From: Cyclina sinensis
Taxonomy: Eukaryota > Mollusca > Bivalvia > Venerida > Veneridae
NCBI GenBank assembly: GCA_012932295.1
Contig: JAAONU010000009.1
Span: forward strand, 3,640,843-3,704,842
Reading direction: 5' to 3'
Length of the DNA: 64,000 nucleotides
Shown here piece by piece: positions 47,631 through 60,009 of this stretch (positions within the stretch are counted from its first letter, which is position 1; each line of letters begins with the position of its first letter). The notes below the pieces were generated by a model. It was not told where the DNA came from. It saw only the letters and a list, made by a program, of their open reading frames with translations, and ran no database searches. Both the position numbers and the translations under genes were made by a program.

Positions 47631-49502
47631 ATGAAGTTTATTGTATTGTTACTGGCAACTGTATGCGTCTACAGCAGTCCTCTGCAGAAAGACACAGCAA
47701 AAAACTACATGGTCAAAAGTTTCCATGAAGAATCTTTGACAAAAAGATTTGTGCTTGACACTGGTAAGTGTGGGAAGTTTCGTAAACACAATTTCAGTAA
47801 TTCTTGAAAATATACAAGAGATGCATGTATATACAAAAGGGTAAAATACTAAGATCTGTTGAAATAACCTACTTTAAACAACTAAATATATTTATATATA
47901 TTATGGTTTTCGGAACTTATCGTTCGTCTGTTTGTACTTTCTTCATACCTTCATATTTCTGGACTAAAAACGGAATATTTTCACAATAATTTCGTAAGAC
48001 GTATAAAAATAAAGATTTTAGATGATAATTTTTGTCCCATTAAATCATTTCTTAATTACATAGGTCAAAAAGTAAACCAATCAATTATCCGGGCGTTTAT
48101 CAGCTTGTATTTACAGTTGCGTTGGGATTTTAGGTAGTAAAAATTGACAAAATACTTTTTTGATGATGAAAATGGTTCATTTATTTTCTTGGAAACCCTC
48201 TAGACTTCTATTTATAGCTTAGATCACAAGCGCAGTAACAAAGTCATGACCCCACCCGCAATATTTTTTAACATTTTTATACAATAGACCTGTAAAATAT
48301 TTAAACCCTTATTAAGAATGTACATAAGTTTGAGAACGTATTTTCAACATAGTCATAGGAAATGGAAAAAAGCTTGCCTGCTTCAGTTGCAAACATTCCA
48401 AATCAAGATCAAAAGAAAACGATTGTTTTTATAAAAGGCGAACAAAGCATATTAATAAAAACCACAGTAAAACACAGCCTTCCTACACAATCAAGAAGTA
48501 AAGGAAAAGATCGCATAAATTCATTTATAGAACAATTAAAAAAAGGACACCAAAAACAACTAACGAAAATGAGAACCATAGGGACGTTACCGCCTTGGAA
48601 CATTTGCCACTAACCAGGTTCGAGGGTGCACCTGCGTCACATTTGCCCCAATAGGTTATCATAAAAAGAAACAAGAACATGTTGTCTTGGTGAATAAACT
48701 CCAACCCACCCATCGACTCGACAATGTTGCATGCAAAAGCAGACAATTGCGCTATGTAATTTCCTGAAGGAATACCATTGCCAGAAAAGCGACATTAAGT
48801 TATAATGAGTTTCAAGTGACGTCATGGCCTACATAATAATGACATAGCTTTCGCGCTTCTGGTTTATGTATTAAATGCACTGCAACTAAGTATTTACCTG
48901 CTGAATCACTGATCCCAAACAAAAAGGACAGTGAACCTTTATTTGTAAAGAGTCCGGATAACTGATTGTCCGGATAATTAATATGATGCCATTAAGGCGG
49001 AGCTGAGTTTCAGTTTAGAAATCATCTGAACATACTATCTACCTTTTCTTGATACATGTTTGAGATTTTTTTATGTAGCCACACACATGTACATGTTTGA
49101 CTCAATTATTTGTGATAATCTATTCTAGATTTTAGTTAAGATATAATATTATTTTCATATTAACCAAAACCAGCGGGAAGATTTTGATATCGTTTTTGTT
49201 TGTTTGTTTGTTTGTTTTTGTTTTGTTTCTTTTTTGGTTTTTTTTAGTGACCAGCTTTACTTAAGAAAAACGTTTCAGTGTAAAACAACGCTCTACTGCT
49301 GATATATTTTTCATACTTAGATGTCGCACACTTGCCTGTATATCACGTTGGAAGTTCACCATGTGAGCCCGTGTCAAGTACATGTGACCCACAGTACGCT
49401 ACAGGATTCCATCACAACGGCGTTATCTATGCCTACTGTTGTTCGGAAAACCATAGGCCCCATGTCACTATCCACCCCGACGCAATTGAATGTGACTGTT
49501 GA
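47631..49502 (+). CDS. secreted six-cysteine peptide precursor, family not recognised
   Basis: Coding exons are 47631-47763 and 49321-49502, joined in phase 1 (GACACTG/gtaagtg and acttag/ATGTCG), giving 104 residues. Residues 1-16 (MKFIVLLLATVCVYSS) are a signal peptide. Residues 17-37 are a short pro-region, followed by a dibasic K38-R39 that would release a 65-residue mature peptide starting FVLDTDVAHL. Its six cysteines (59, 66, 84, 85, 102, 104) fit C-x6-C-x17-CC-x16-C-x-C; the peptide ends IECDC. The layout suits a processed extracellular or hormone-like or defence peptide, but the function is unknown. The second exon must be read in the frame set by the splice; the in-frame ATG at its first base gives a different, cysteine-poor product and is not favoured. 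A 3' UTR with AATAAA follows. Confidence 0.8.
49190..49245. repeat. (GTTT)n microsatellite in the peptide gene's intron
   Basis: Five to six gttt units followed by T-rich sequence, about 75 bases before the second coding exon's acceptor. Confidence 0.8.
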
Positions 49503-49554
49503 AGAATTCGTGAGAAAAAGTTTGCACGATGAATGAACATATGTTTATTACATG

Positions 49555-49560
49555 AATAAA
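49555..49560 (+). terminator. polyadenylation signal of the secreted-peptide gene
   Basis: AATAAA 53 bases after the TGA, followed by T-rich sequence, giving a short 3' UTR. Confidence 0.7.
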
Positions 49561-49579
49561 AATCAGCAAAATTATTGTC

Positions 49580-51095
49580 ATTTCTATTTACTTTAGTAAC
49601 TACGTAATAATTTTTAAAACCTTATCGTCTATGATATAAAAACACATACTACCTATCCCTAACCCTAACCCTAGAACTTATTATGTAATATTAATGAATA
49701 CACGATTGGAAAAATTATGATATTGCTGTCAAAATAAAATAATGCAGATAACTTTCTCAAATTCTATATACGCCTTTGATTCTAAAAAAATGGGAATAAA
49801 ACTTTTGAGAAAACCCCTGTGCACTCAATCTAATCAAGAGTCCGTCGCGAGCGTGTAATCAAGCCGTGAAATATTTGATCGAACACCATTGTAATAACAC
49901 TTTGACGTCGATGTCATTAGCAATGCGATTATAACAATTGCGCGTTTACGAACAAAAAAACTTTTTCTCATCATTTGCAGACATAAACCAAGAAAATTTC
50001 TATGATATAAATAGAACATTATATTCGTGAACATGTAACACAAAATTAATTTATGTAATACAATATATTACAGGCGTTATCAGAATGATAAGAACTCGGC
50101 ACAGCCACAGGTGAAAGTCACATCTCCTTAACATGCATGAACAGGTTAGAATTAAGATTTAACATACCTTATTTCTTTATTTGCTTTGGTATCTCCTGTC
50201 TTTGGCCAATCTGTCACGCAGCTGTCTGGTGGAGGATATGTTCAAGGGGTAGGACCTAAATCATGTAGCTCGGTGCTTTAAGCGAGAAAAGCATGTAGTC
50301 TATGACCAATGGCGGCAGTTTACATGTAAACAGTGAGGATTTTGGATAAATTATCAAAAGGTATGTAGATTTTCTTGGAATATTTGTAAAATATATACGA
50401 CCAGTACCTAGCCATATATATTAACTATCTGTAGCTACTGTTAGAAAGGCGGAGAAATGTGTTACAAAAAAGTTATTGAAGGGGTGCCAACCAATGTGTC
50501 GCATTTTTAGGTCAGTCTGCAATATTTTGCTTCGGTTTTTGAGCATGACAAACCATTCTGCGCCATTTGAATGATATATTCAGTAATTAGGCACATATTT
50601 AAACATTTTCAACCTGTGAAGCCTATACATAGTACATTTGTGTCCGATTGTTATAACTTTAAGACAATAAAGTGAAGTTTGAGTCACTTTAAGACCATAG
50701 GCCTATAGTGTAACTTCGGTTCTTCCATCAGTAGATCTACATACCGGTATTCTAATTCCTAAAATATCTTTTTGTCACTAGCATATTGGTATTTGCAGAA
50801 ATTATTTTGTACTATAATCATACACTCAAAACCAATGTTTGCCAAATTTAAAGGAATTTATGTAACCACACTACGGTGATTTTTTTATAAAGTAATAGCA
50901 GTCGAGTGTCTTTTGATATAACCAAAGTTACGTCCCTTTATCCAATATACGCAATTTGTTCCTGTATTTACAGACAGCTTTATTAATGTTAAAAAATAAA
51001 CAATCAATATTGTTGTGAGTTGAAGCAATAATTCAGTATCATAATCAGATTTTGTTTGATATCCAACTAGAATGAAAAGATTAAAATGTTAGGTT
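49580..51095. other. intergenic DNA without supported features
   Basis: AT-rich sequence with one short CCCTAA motif at 49660-49675. I see no exon, RNA gene or array. Confidence 0.35.
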
Positions 51096-51099
51096 ATTT

Positions 51100-54000
51100 G
51101 TGTCGTGGAATGCGATTTTGGGGCTTATTGACGTTGACGTCGTTAGCGAGAAAAAGCGAGAAAGATTGCCGGCATATTTTTGTTAAAAAAATTGATCTGT
51201 TATCACACTAAACTCCGCTGTACAAATGATTTATAATGGTTTACTATCAAGGAAATGTTCTAACTGTACGAATCTATCCCTCTGGATTCAGATTTGGTTA
51301 CATTAAACCTTTAGTAATGTAAGTTTTACAAGAAATCAATATCTTACACGACCCACTGACGTCATTTAATGATGCAAGTTTTATCTGTGTAAACACGTGT
51401 TAAAATTGCAGCTTGTTTACAGTGTCTTTCAACTTTTTGATTGATTGATTGCGACTGATATTGTTCTTGCATTTAAAGTGGAGCACATGGAGTGCACAAG
51501 TAATTTTTTTTAGTGAATTTTGCGAATTAAATTTAAATGTAAATGGTTATGCTTAACCCGGAAGTGACGCATTTTCCTTAATTTTTGTTGATATACTACT
51601 GCAGTACAGTCTCTACAAATCAGAAGCCAAGCTATTGTCCACCGATTTTGTCTAGTTTAAGTGTCAAGGTTGTCGGATCATCATCACGGGAAAAGGAGGA
51701 ACACATTTTTACATTTTTTTTTTCATCATTGTAAAATTAAATGAAGCTTTTTTTCTTTTGGGTTCCAGAGTATAATAAAATTTTAATTCAGACAAGAACT
51801 TTCAGAAAGCTACCAAAATTTATTTTCCTTTTGACAGATTGTCAGTATACTGACAACACATACACATGTATATGACTTAAGTGAGCCAACTACATTTAAA
51901 CACAGATTCTGCCAGACCTAGACTTAGATTCTAGAGTAAGATAAAAAAGCTTATGTCATAAATTAAATTTAGAAAACTGGAAATGTGCACAAACAAGATA
52001 TTGTTATTCCATTTAGCATGAAAGAATTAGATAATTTGAATGCATATTACTTTATCAACTAAACATGTAAAGGTATTGAGATGTTGGCATAGAATACAAG
52101 TACTATATAAAATGTGCTAGATATTAAACTGATTATCAAATGACATTTGTTTTACCATCTTTTACTATGTTATGTTGATCTACATGTGTTTCAGTATTTT
52201 CAATAAACTATACCTTTTGTCTGAATTACAATAAACATGACATCTACATGAAATGATAACTGGACAGTCAGTATTCTTTAAAATTTATATATCAAGAATG
52301 TCCAAAGAAGAAAACACTAGATCATATGTTAATATGTGCATAACCAGCATAAATCTAAATCTTTATCATTTAAAATTGCAAATTATGTTTGTTTCTATTC
52401 ACAGAGAAAATGTGAAATATTTCAATGGTTAGTGAAAGGAACAAAAGTTCAAAACATGGACAGTTCTATGGCACAACCAGAAAAGGAAACAATTCATCAG
52501 GTAAGGGTAGAAGCTTGCTTTATAGATTACAAATTTTAAAGACTGAAAAATTATTTTTTAGAAAGTATAAAAATTCATATACAAATAATCAAATCACCAA
52601 TTGCTTTTTAAGATCCATAAATGTTAAAGGGTTTAAAACTTCCAGTTTCTAAGTTAAACAGTAAATTTTCAGTAGAACTATGATGTAAACAATATTTACA
52701 AGTTGCCATTTTATCAAAATGTCATTATTTTTTTTAGGATTTAAGGAGCCTAATTTGAAGAGAGGAATGTACACTTGAAAAGAAAAAATTAAGGTAGCAA
52801 GGAATGCTGGGATATTGGTTTGCCTGTAAACAGACAAAGAAAGAAACATTTGATTGTAAAATGAAATTGCATGTAAATGTTATTCTGAAGCTTAGTGATG
52901 AAAATTCTATTTTGACATGAGAATGATAGATTGTATATCACAGTGTCTTCATGATGATTATAAAAACAAGATGTTCTTGTAGAATAAATGTTAAATATTT
53001 CAATAACCAATGGCCTTTCCAGAAAAACACATATTCCACCCCAGGAAAGCACTTTCAAAAAGGACAAACTCCTTTTAGCAGTTTATTTGACAAGAAAATC
53101 AATGAAAGTGATATGAACATAAAAAGAAGTTTCCCAGCTAAAATAAATAAGTAATTATTTCCTTTATTTTGCATTTCTGGGGCAAGATCTTTGTTCTACA
53201 GGAATGGCCATTGAGTAATTATGATATTTTTTCTAGAAATAGTAATTCTCAATTTTTGTACTACATATCTCTCTTGTATGCATATCTCTCTAATTTGTTT
53301 TTGTTTCTGATTCATTGAGATTTTCAAAACTAGACTTGTATTTTTTATATATCAGGCTCAAATCAGTATGTAATGGTTGTAAAACCAAATTTAACAATAA
53401 GAAAAAAATTGTAAATTAAAGAGTGGTTCCTTAGCAATTTTTTTGTTGCTGTTTAAAAGCAACTTGAATTATCGAAGTATGTCTTAACCACTGGATAAAA
53501 ATCACAACATAAAGGAATTATTTAACACAAGATGTGATGCTCTCTGAAATTTGTAAAAAATAAAGTTGTATTTTCAGAATATCAGTTTTTAGTTATTTAA
53601 AGTTGAATTGAATTTTATTTTCATGTTTTCATTTCTTGTTTCCAATTAACAATATTTTCCTCTATAAGCAGAAGCTGAAGTTGTGACATGTTTCCCACTG
53701 TTAAAGTGCAAATTTACTTTCTCTAAGTTTTTTAAAAGGAATTATACTGTCTCATAGTCTCGGTATTTTAAAGAAAGATTGAGCTTGGTATGATATTCTC
53801 TAGTTGCTATGAAACATTTCTTATTTTTCATTTTTTTTTTATCTGAAAGAAAACTTGGACTGTATACTATTACTTAGGTCTGTACCTACTTTGTTACAAA
53901 TAAATATAAAAGTTGTAAATTCATTGGCTTTTAGCCTTCTTCTTTATCTCAAAGCAGTTTTAATAACTAGCAATGAATGTGTAGAGACCTTCCATAAAAA

Positions 54001-54533
54001 CATTGGAAATTTCTAATTACCAAACATTTTGCATATGAAGTCATGCAAAAAAGCCTAAACATTATGTTTCAAGAAAATGTGGTAGATATAATCATGTACA
54101 GTTTCTTTAATAAAAAAATATTTGACATTGAAATCTGAAAAATTGGTAAATATCGAAAAAAATTTGGTTGCTAGGCAACACATTTAATAACCTCAGTTAG
54201 AATTGTATAAGACATGTAGAAATACTTTTAAGATAAAATAGATAGATTAAAGCAGATGCTTGTTTTCTCTCTATCAAATCTTTAAGCTTTCATTACCTGT
54301 TTATTTAACTTTCCAATCAATAACGTCATTGATTGAAAACGACGTCAACACGACGTCACAAATGTTGAATGTATTTATACTTACACTTAAAGAAAATGCT
54401 ATAACTTTGAGAGTTTTGAAGAATCCCTGCTAAAATTTTCTGAGTTTACTCCTTACATGTGACAGATTTCAAAAAAGCAAAAGTGAAAATCGAAATTTTG
54501 GTCAATAAGCCCCATTTTCGCATTCCATGACAC
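51100..54533. mobile_element. 3.4-kb element with ~33-bp imperfect TIRs and 4-bp TSD (ATTT)
   Basis: The left end 51100-51132 (gtgtcgtggaatgcgatttt, then ggggcttattgac) is inverted at 54501-54533 with four mismatches in 33. ATTT directly flanks both sides (51096-51099 and 54534-54537). No transposase is visible, so it looks non-autonomous or gutted. It contains a possible exon (52405-52500, acag/gtaagg, reading RKCEIFQWLVKGTKVQNM...) and an A+T-rich interior. If that exon belongs to the zinc-finger gene downstream, it was delivered by the element or the element inserted around it. Confidence 0.7.
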
Positions 54534-55394
54534 ATTTGAGCTTAAATTCACCTTGGAATTGTATATTCCTGAATGATAAAACTTGTAACTTGAGGCAATG
54601 TCTTATAAATAAGATTTCATAGCATAATAGCATATACTGACAAGCTTTTCATTATTGCAGTACACGAGAAGTGAACAGATCACTCAGAGATAACTTATAT
54701 AATTATGTTTTTTTATTATTTTTTAACAGACATGGAATCAAATCTTGGATCTGTAGAGTTACCCGATAGCTGGGAGATATGGGAGGTCAGTGATCATTTT
54801 GCCAATTGAAAATATTTCATTTTGATTTCCTTCCCAATTCATTATTAAAGATTAAACACTTATTAAAGGAAATTCCTTAAAACCATGTTTAATAACAGCC
54901 TAGTTCAATTTATTGCAAAACAGCTATTGGAGCAAGACGGTGTTACTTATCAGCCAGATCTGAATTTTTCATAAAAGGATTTTCACCTCACTTTATTCTA
55001 TGAAATTGTGTTTTTACATCTATGAATAAATACCAGAAATATGTAAGTTCTCAGCTAGTTATTTCAGTCATCAAAAGCTGTTCTAAATGGACTGCATGAT
55101 CCTTTTGAAATTACACATTGTAATTGTTAATGAAGACATAACAGTCATAATACATTGTAATCATTTAAACATTCGAACAAACTAATTATGCAAGTACAAT
55201 TTACATCAAATTTTCTCTCTTTTTTGCTGACGGAGATATGATAAAGTTGTCGTAGAATTTTATATTCATTATTTCATTTAAGGTGAATGACAGTCCAGTC
55301 AAAGAGGAAGAAATAATGACTGATGTTATAGGGAATGAGGAAAGACAATTTTTTTATGTATCTACAAATATTTTCAGAAAGCTAACTTGCCTAT

Positions 55395-55640
55395 CTTACC
55401 ATCGGATTGTCAATCTTGATGATCCAGGTTCAATCCCCATTAGGGCCGGCAAAATTTCTCTATGATAATTGATCTATAGGTCATTTGTCCCTCACCTCTG
55501 AAGCAAGTGAGGAAGTAGTCAGTCACTTGCGGAGAAATTGGTTAGTAAACTGGTTGGATACCCAGGAAAACTGGTCATGTGGTCTGACCACCGGGATATG
55601 ACCTTAGCTGTTAAGCTGGCGTTAAACCCAAATAAAAAAA
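55395..55640 (+). mobile_element. second tRNA-related SINE, in the zinc-finger gene intron
   Basis: 'gatccaggttcaatccccat' holds a B-box-like GGTTCAATCC, preceded by a degraded tRNA-like 5' part from about 55395. The tail reads gaccttagctgttaagctgg, then cgttaaacccaaataaaaaa, the 'gcgttaaaccc' type of SINE domain with an A-rich end. Confidence 0.72.
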
Positions 55641-56063
55641 GCCTATCTTGCATGTTTCTCAAATTTGTTTCCTTTTAACTGAAACAATTATGTGGTAAGA
55701 TGCAAATGAACATTTGACAAAGCATCCAAGAATAAATGTTGCATAAAAATTTTATTCAGTTCAGGGATTAAATAATACACCTTTGAATGACTATGGAGCT
55801 TAGCACACGAGCAGTTTTTATATGTGCTAAGTATATACAGTACATTTAATTGTCTGGGACTTGTGCAAGTACAACCCTAACCCTAACCTAACCCATGTTT
55901 CTAGCTAGAAATTTATATCTGTTGAATTTGTGACCATATAAATTGTTGTAACATACTTAAATGTTTGTTTTGAAAGGCTCAACACAATGAGGAAAATCAG
56001 GAGTTGATTAAAGAATGGGAGCAAGAAATGTCATTTGGTAATTTGGATTATCAAACAGAGGAG

Positions 56064-57307
56064 GTATGTGATATTTTTAAGTTAAATCAAATTATACCAG
56101 CCTTCAACACTGCATTATTTTTCCTTATTTTGCTCACCTGAGAACCATTGTTAAAAATATTTGAAATTTTTAAAGCCATAGCCTAAAAATTCAAAAGTAG
56201 ATCACTAAGTCAAGTTCAGGGTCATCCAGTGACAAAGGTTGGTCTAAACAGATTACTTGCTTGGGGTGTAAATCTAAAGGTTATAGCTTGAAATATGCAA
56301 AAGAAGTTTATTAGGTCATAGAAACATTCACTCAAGGTCAAAGGTCATTTCCAAGCACTAAATATATCTGACATTCAAATTTTATGTCAGTTTAGCTTTA
56401 AATCAACTTTTTTATCTGGACAATAAGATATTTAGCTGCTTTGTATATACAATAAAAAAGTTACATACAGGGCAGTGCCAATTTTTGCCTCTGGGGCACA
56501 ATTGGAACAGTCTTTACAGAGGATCATCTAATGGTGTTGCATGCCATAAATAAAAGCCCTATACCTTGAAGTGAAAGATAAGTAAATATTTTAAGATTTT
56601 ACAATATACATTTAGAGATAATAACTGACTGCAGGGTCAGGACTAATTTTGATTCCAGAGGCTCAATACAAACCAGGCACTCAACAATGCTAGATTTTAA
56701 AAATGAACACTCTAGGCCTTAAGGTTTCTAACAAGCAGATTTTTACAAGCCTGTGTAAAAGTAGTCCTAGGCTATGCAGTTCTAGACCCCCCCCCCACAG
56801 ACACACACACACACAAAAAATTTAAAGTTTTACTACATAACAACTGATCCCTATAGTGTATATTTAAAAGAAACTGGGTAATGTATCACCAAACAATGCT
56901 ACACAATATACTTCTGGGGTAAAAACTGTACTGGTGTGATGTATCATTTTTTTACATGCAAAAAAAGTTTTGACCGTTAATTAAGAATATCCTTAAATCT
57001 TATCATCTAACATTACAATCTCCAGGCCAAATTATCAGTTTAAATAAACTTAGCACCCACACTATTGCTGAATAAGTTATAACCCTTATAAACCAAGTAA
57101 AAGGTATTATTGCTGAATCTATTCATTTTATTCTATGGTACAAATATCTATTTTTGGTGAAATACCTACCTGCAAAAGTTGAAGACATACTAGTCATGTT
57201 TCTTGCCTGTATAAATGCCTGCAAAAATTTACATTTATGTCTATTGTTACAAATTTTAGTTCCTCTTAATTGACTATTAACTTTTTAACGTCTGTTATTG
57301 TTTACAG
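56064..57307 (+). other. last intron of the zinc-finger pseudogene
   Basis: AT-rich, with dispersed-repeat phrases ('aggtcaaaggtcatttcc', 'gtcaggactaattttgattc') around 56200-56660 and a C9/(CA)n microsatellite at 56789-56815. Confidence 0.5.
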
Positions 57308-57591
57308 GTAAAGGACTTGGACGAGAATAACAATACAGATTTTAAGTGCTCTATTTGTGACACAACTTTTGGAAGTTCCAGGTCACTGAAGCGACACATA
57401 TAAAAACACAGTGAGGACAGACTTGAGTGCCAATATTGTGGAAAAAAAATATGCTGAAGAGTATTTAATTGCTCACATAAGAACTCATAGAAATGAGGAA
57501 CACCTTTGTGATGATTGTGGTAAAATACACCTTACAGTCTAAATACAACTTAAAAAAGCATATCAATGAAAAACACAACCCTAACTTTAAG

Positions 57592-57764
<173 letters not shown>

Positions 57765-58256
57765 TATATAGTAAAGCTACCTTTTGAACGGAAGTAGGTT
57801 TGAACGGAAGTAGGCTGCGCATGCGCAAATGCATGACGGGAATATTGGTACGTCAGTACCGACATTGCGCATGCGTGTATTTCTTAACCGCCATTTTGAA
57901 TAGATGTATGGAAGAGGAAGGACGTGTTTTGTATTGTTCAGTTGTGATTGTTTAAAAAGAATGGATTATTATTAAAAGGTAAACGATTTTTTTATGTAAT
58001 TGAATACCTACAATATATTGTTTGTATTGTCATCCCTTAATTTGTAAAAAGAATTGATATAATTGCAAACAAAGTAAATACATATAAGCAAAATGGATTG
58101 AACCCTTGACCTTGCCTGCTATCCTGTATCGGAGAGCCAAAGCTTTTGTACTTATGGTTCGATTTTTACAGGTAATGTCCCGTGGTTTTGCAGCTTAAAT
58201 GCCTCTGGTTCGAACCTTTATGTGCTATCTTTGCAAGTGAAAGTATTCAATTCTAT
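57765..58256 (-). mobile_element. telomere-linked unit, copy A (492 bp)
   Basis: It begins tatatagtaaagctacct directly after TTAGGG and stops at 'attcaattctat', followed by gggttaggg. By eye it is identical to copies B and C over its length. It contains palindromic tgcgcatgcgca and two B-box-like words (ggttcgaacc near 58207; ggttcaatcc on the minus strand near 58098). Strand is given as minus because the fixed end would be a 3' end on that strand. No coding frame. Confidence 0.8.
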
Positions 58257-58327
58257 GGGTTAGGGTTAGGGTTAGGGTTAGAGTTAGGGTTAGGGTTAGG
58301 GTTAGGGTTTAGGGTTTAGGGTTAGGG

Positions 58328-58368
<41 letters not shown>

Positions 58369-58441
58369 GGTTAGGGTTAGGGTTAGGGTTAGGGTTAGGG
58401 TTAGGGTTTGGTTAGGGTTAGGGTTAGGGTTAGGGTTAGGG
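58257..58441 (+). repeat. telomeric (TTAGGG)n block 2
   Basis: About 30 units with a few TTTAGGG and one 'gagttaggg' variant, between copy A and copy B of the linked unit. Both strands are open for long stretches because six-base repeats lack stops in several frames; those frames are not genes. Confidence 0.95.
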
Positions 58442-59018
58442 TATATAGTAAAGCTACCTTTTGAACGGAAGTAGGTTTGAACGGAAGTAGGCTGCGCATG
58501 CGCAAATGCATGACGGGAATATTGGTACGTCAGTACCGACATTGCGCATGCGTGTATTTCTTAACCGCCATTTTGAATAGATGTATGGAAGAGGAAGGAC
58601 GTGTTTTGTATTGTTCAGTTGTGATTGTTTAAAAAGAATGGATTATTATTAAAAGGTAAACGATTTTTTTATGTAATTGAATACCTACAATATATTGTTT
58701 GTATTGTCATCCCTTAATTTGTAAAAAGAATTGATATAATTGCAAACAAAGTAAATACATATAAGCAAAATGGATTGAACCCTTGACCTTGCCTGCTATC
58801 CTGTATCGGAGAGCCAAAGCTTTTGTACTTATGGTTCGATTTTTACAGGTAATGTCCCGTGGTTTTGCAGCTTAAATGCCTCTGGTTCGAACCTTTATGT
58901 GCTATCTTTGCAAGTGAAAGTATTCAATTCTATTCTTGTCTATATGAATATAGAAGCGGCCATTTTGAAAGTCATTGCGTATGTTTCTAAAAATAAAATA
59001 CTCGTTGTAAAAGGCGGG
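58442..59018 (-). mobile_element. telomere-linked unit, copy B (577 bp)
   Basis: Same first base and sequence as copy A, but continuing 85 bases further (ttcttgtctatatgaatata ... gtaaaaggcggg) before switching to ttaggg at 59019. GGG at the junction is shared with the longer copy C, so the exact switch point is ambiguous by three bases. Confidence 0.8.
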
Positions 59019-59059
<41 letters not shown>

Positions 59060-59138
59060 AGTTTTTGGGTTAGGGTTAGGGTTAGGGTTAGGGTTAGGGT
59101 TTAGAGGGTTAGGGTTAGGGTTAGGGTTAGGAATAGGG
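59019..59138 (+). repeat. telomeric (TTAGGG)n block 3
   Basis: About 18 units with 'tttttgggttaggg' and 'agagggttaggg' interruptions, fading at 'aggaataggggg'. Confidence 0.93.
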
Positions 59139-59404
59139 GGTTTTGCGAATGTTCATTTCGTTTTGAACAATTGCTCCGCCCACTTGTCAATCATTATTCT
59201 GGTTAGATTCGGTTAGATGTTTGAATTTTTTCATTTGTATATAGACATTCAATGAGTACAGTATTGTGAAATTATTTGGATAAAATGTTATAGTGTTTTC
59301 GGATATTGTATTATATATTAAAGTAAGTTAATTTGATAAGAAGTGTTTTTTGCAATGAGAATATTTCTAATTATTTTGATTTTAAAAACATTTTGTGTCT
59401 GTTC
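59139..59404. other. unique sequence after telomeric block 3
   Basis: 266 bases of AT-rich non-repetitive sequence between the telomeric block and the triplet repeats. It may hold the promoter or a first exon of the 61251 gene, but I cannot define one. Confidence 0.25.
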
Positions 59405-59985
59405 ATAGTTGCTGATGAAGAGGAGTATGATAATTAATGAAATAAATTTTTTGGCTGTTGATGATTGTGATTATAGTTGCTGTTGTTGTGATGATGATGA
59501 TAATGATCAGGAGGAGGATTATGATAATATCATGATGATGATGATTGTTGCTGTTGATGATGATGATTGTTGTTGTCGTTGTATTAGTTTTAAATTTTGA
59601 TGATGACAATGATGATAATAATTATTATAATGAGTAGATGATGATGATGGAAATTATTGTTAATGCTGTTGTTGATGTTGATGCTGATGATGAGGAGTAT
59701 GATAATATCATGATGTCGATGAACGTTTATGTTGTTGTTGATAATGATGATTTTTGTTGTAATCGTTGTATAAGTTTTAAATGCTGATGATGACAATGGT
59801 GATGATGATTATTATAATGAGTAGATGATGATGATGGTAATTATTGTTAATGCTGTTGTTGTTGTCGATGCTGATCATGATGATGATGCTGATGATGATA
59901 GTGATGAATATAGTTGTTCTTGTTTTGGCTGTTGATGGTGATGATGATTAAGATGATGCTGCTGCTGATGATATATATCTTTATT
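59405..59985. repeat. GAT/GTT triplet-rich low-complexity region
   Basis: Interspersed gatgatgat and gttgttgtt runs. A ~185-bp segment is duplicated: 'aggagtatgataatatcatg' occurs near 59695, and 'ggaggattatgataatatca' near 59513, each followed by gatgat...gttgttg and then 'gtaatcgttgta' / 'gtcgttgtattag' and 'aagttttaaat' / 'agttttaaatt'. The open frames are compositional. Confidence 0.85.
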
Positions 59986-60009
59986 GGCTCAATAAGAGAA
60001 CCTTTACTG

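Larger units (their letters stand above)
54732..57590 (+). pseudogene. broken C2H2 zinc-finger gene
   Basis: Phase-0 exons are 54730-54785 (start ATG 54732; MESNLGSVELPDSWEIWE), 55283-55357, 55977-56063 (AQHNEENQELIKEWEQEMSF...) and 57308-57590. The last exon begins VKDLDENNNTDFKCSICDTT and encodes three C2H2 modules, each damaged. TAA at 57401-57403 falls between the two zinc histidines of finger 1. An eight-A run (57442-57449) shifts the frame in finger 2, and another one-base shift breaks finger 3 (CDDCGK, then YTLQSKYNLKKH in another frame). An acidic N-terminus before a short finger block is usual for such factors. The sequence ends at the first telomeric array, so any further fingers are lost. 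Sequencing error in homopolymers could explain one of the shifts but not the nonsense codon. Confidence 0.8.

Noticed and set aside
48362..48613. 83-codon frame in the intron of the secreted-peptide gene
   Set aside because: Not in the phase delivered by the upstream exon and lacks its own promoter or domain.
49321..49536. 71-codon frame starting MSHTCLYITL
   Set aside because: Shadow of the second coding exon of the secreted peptide; the spliced phase gives the cysteine-rich ending IECDC instead.
58309..59216. Open frames in TTAGGG blocks (NPNPNP..., GLGLGLG...)
   Set aside because: Telomeric repeat translations; they overlap the non-coding linked unit at one end.
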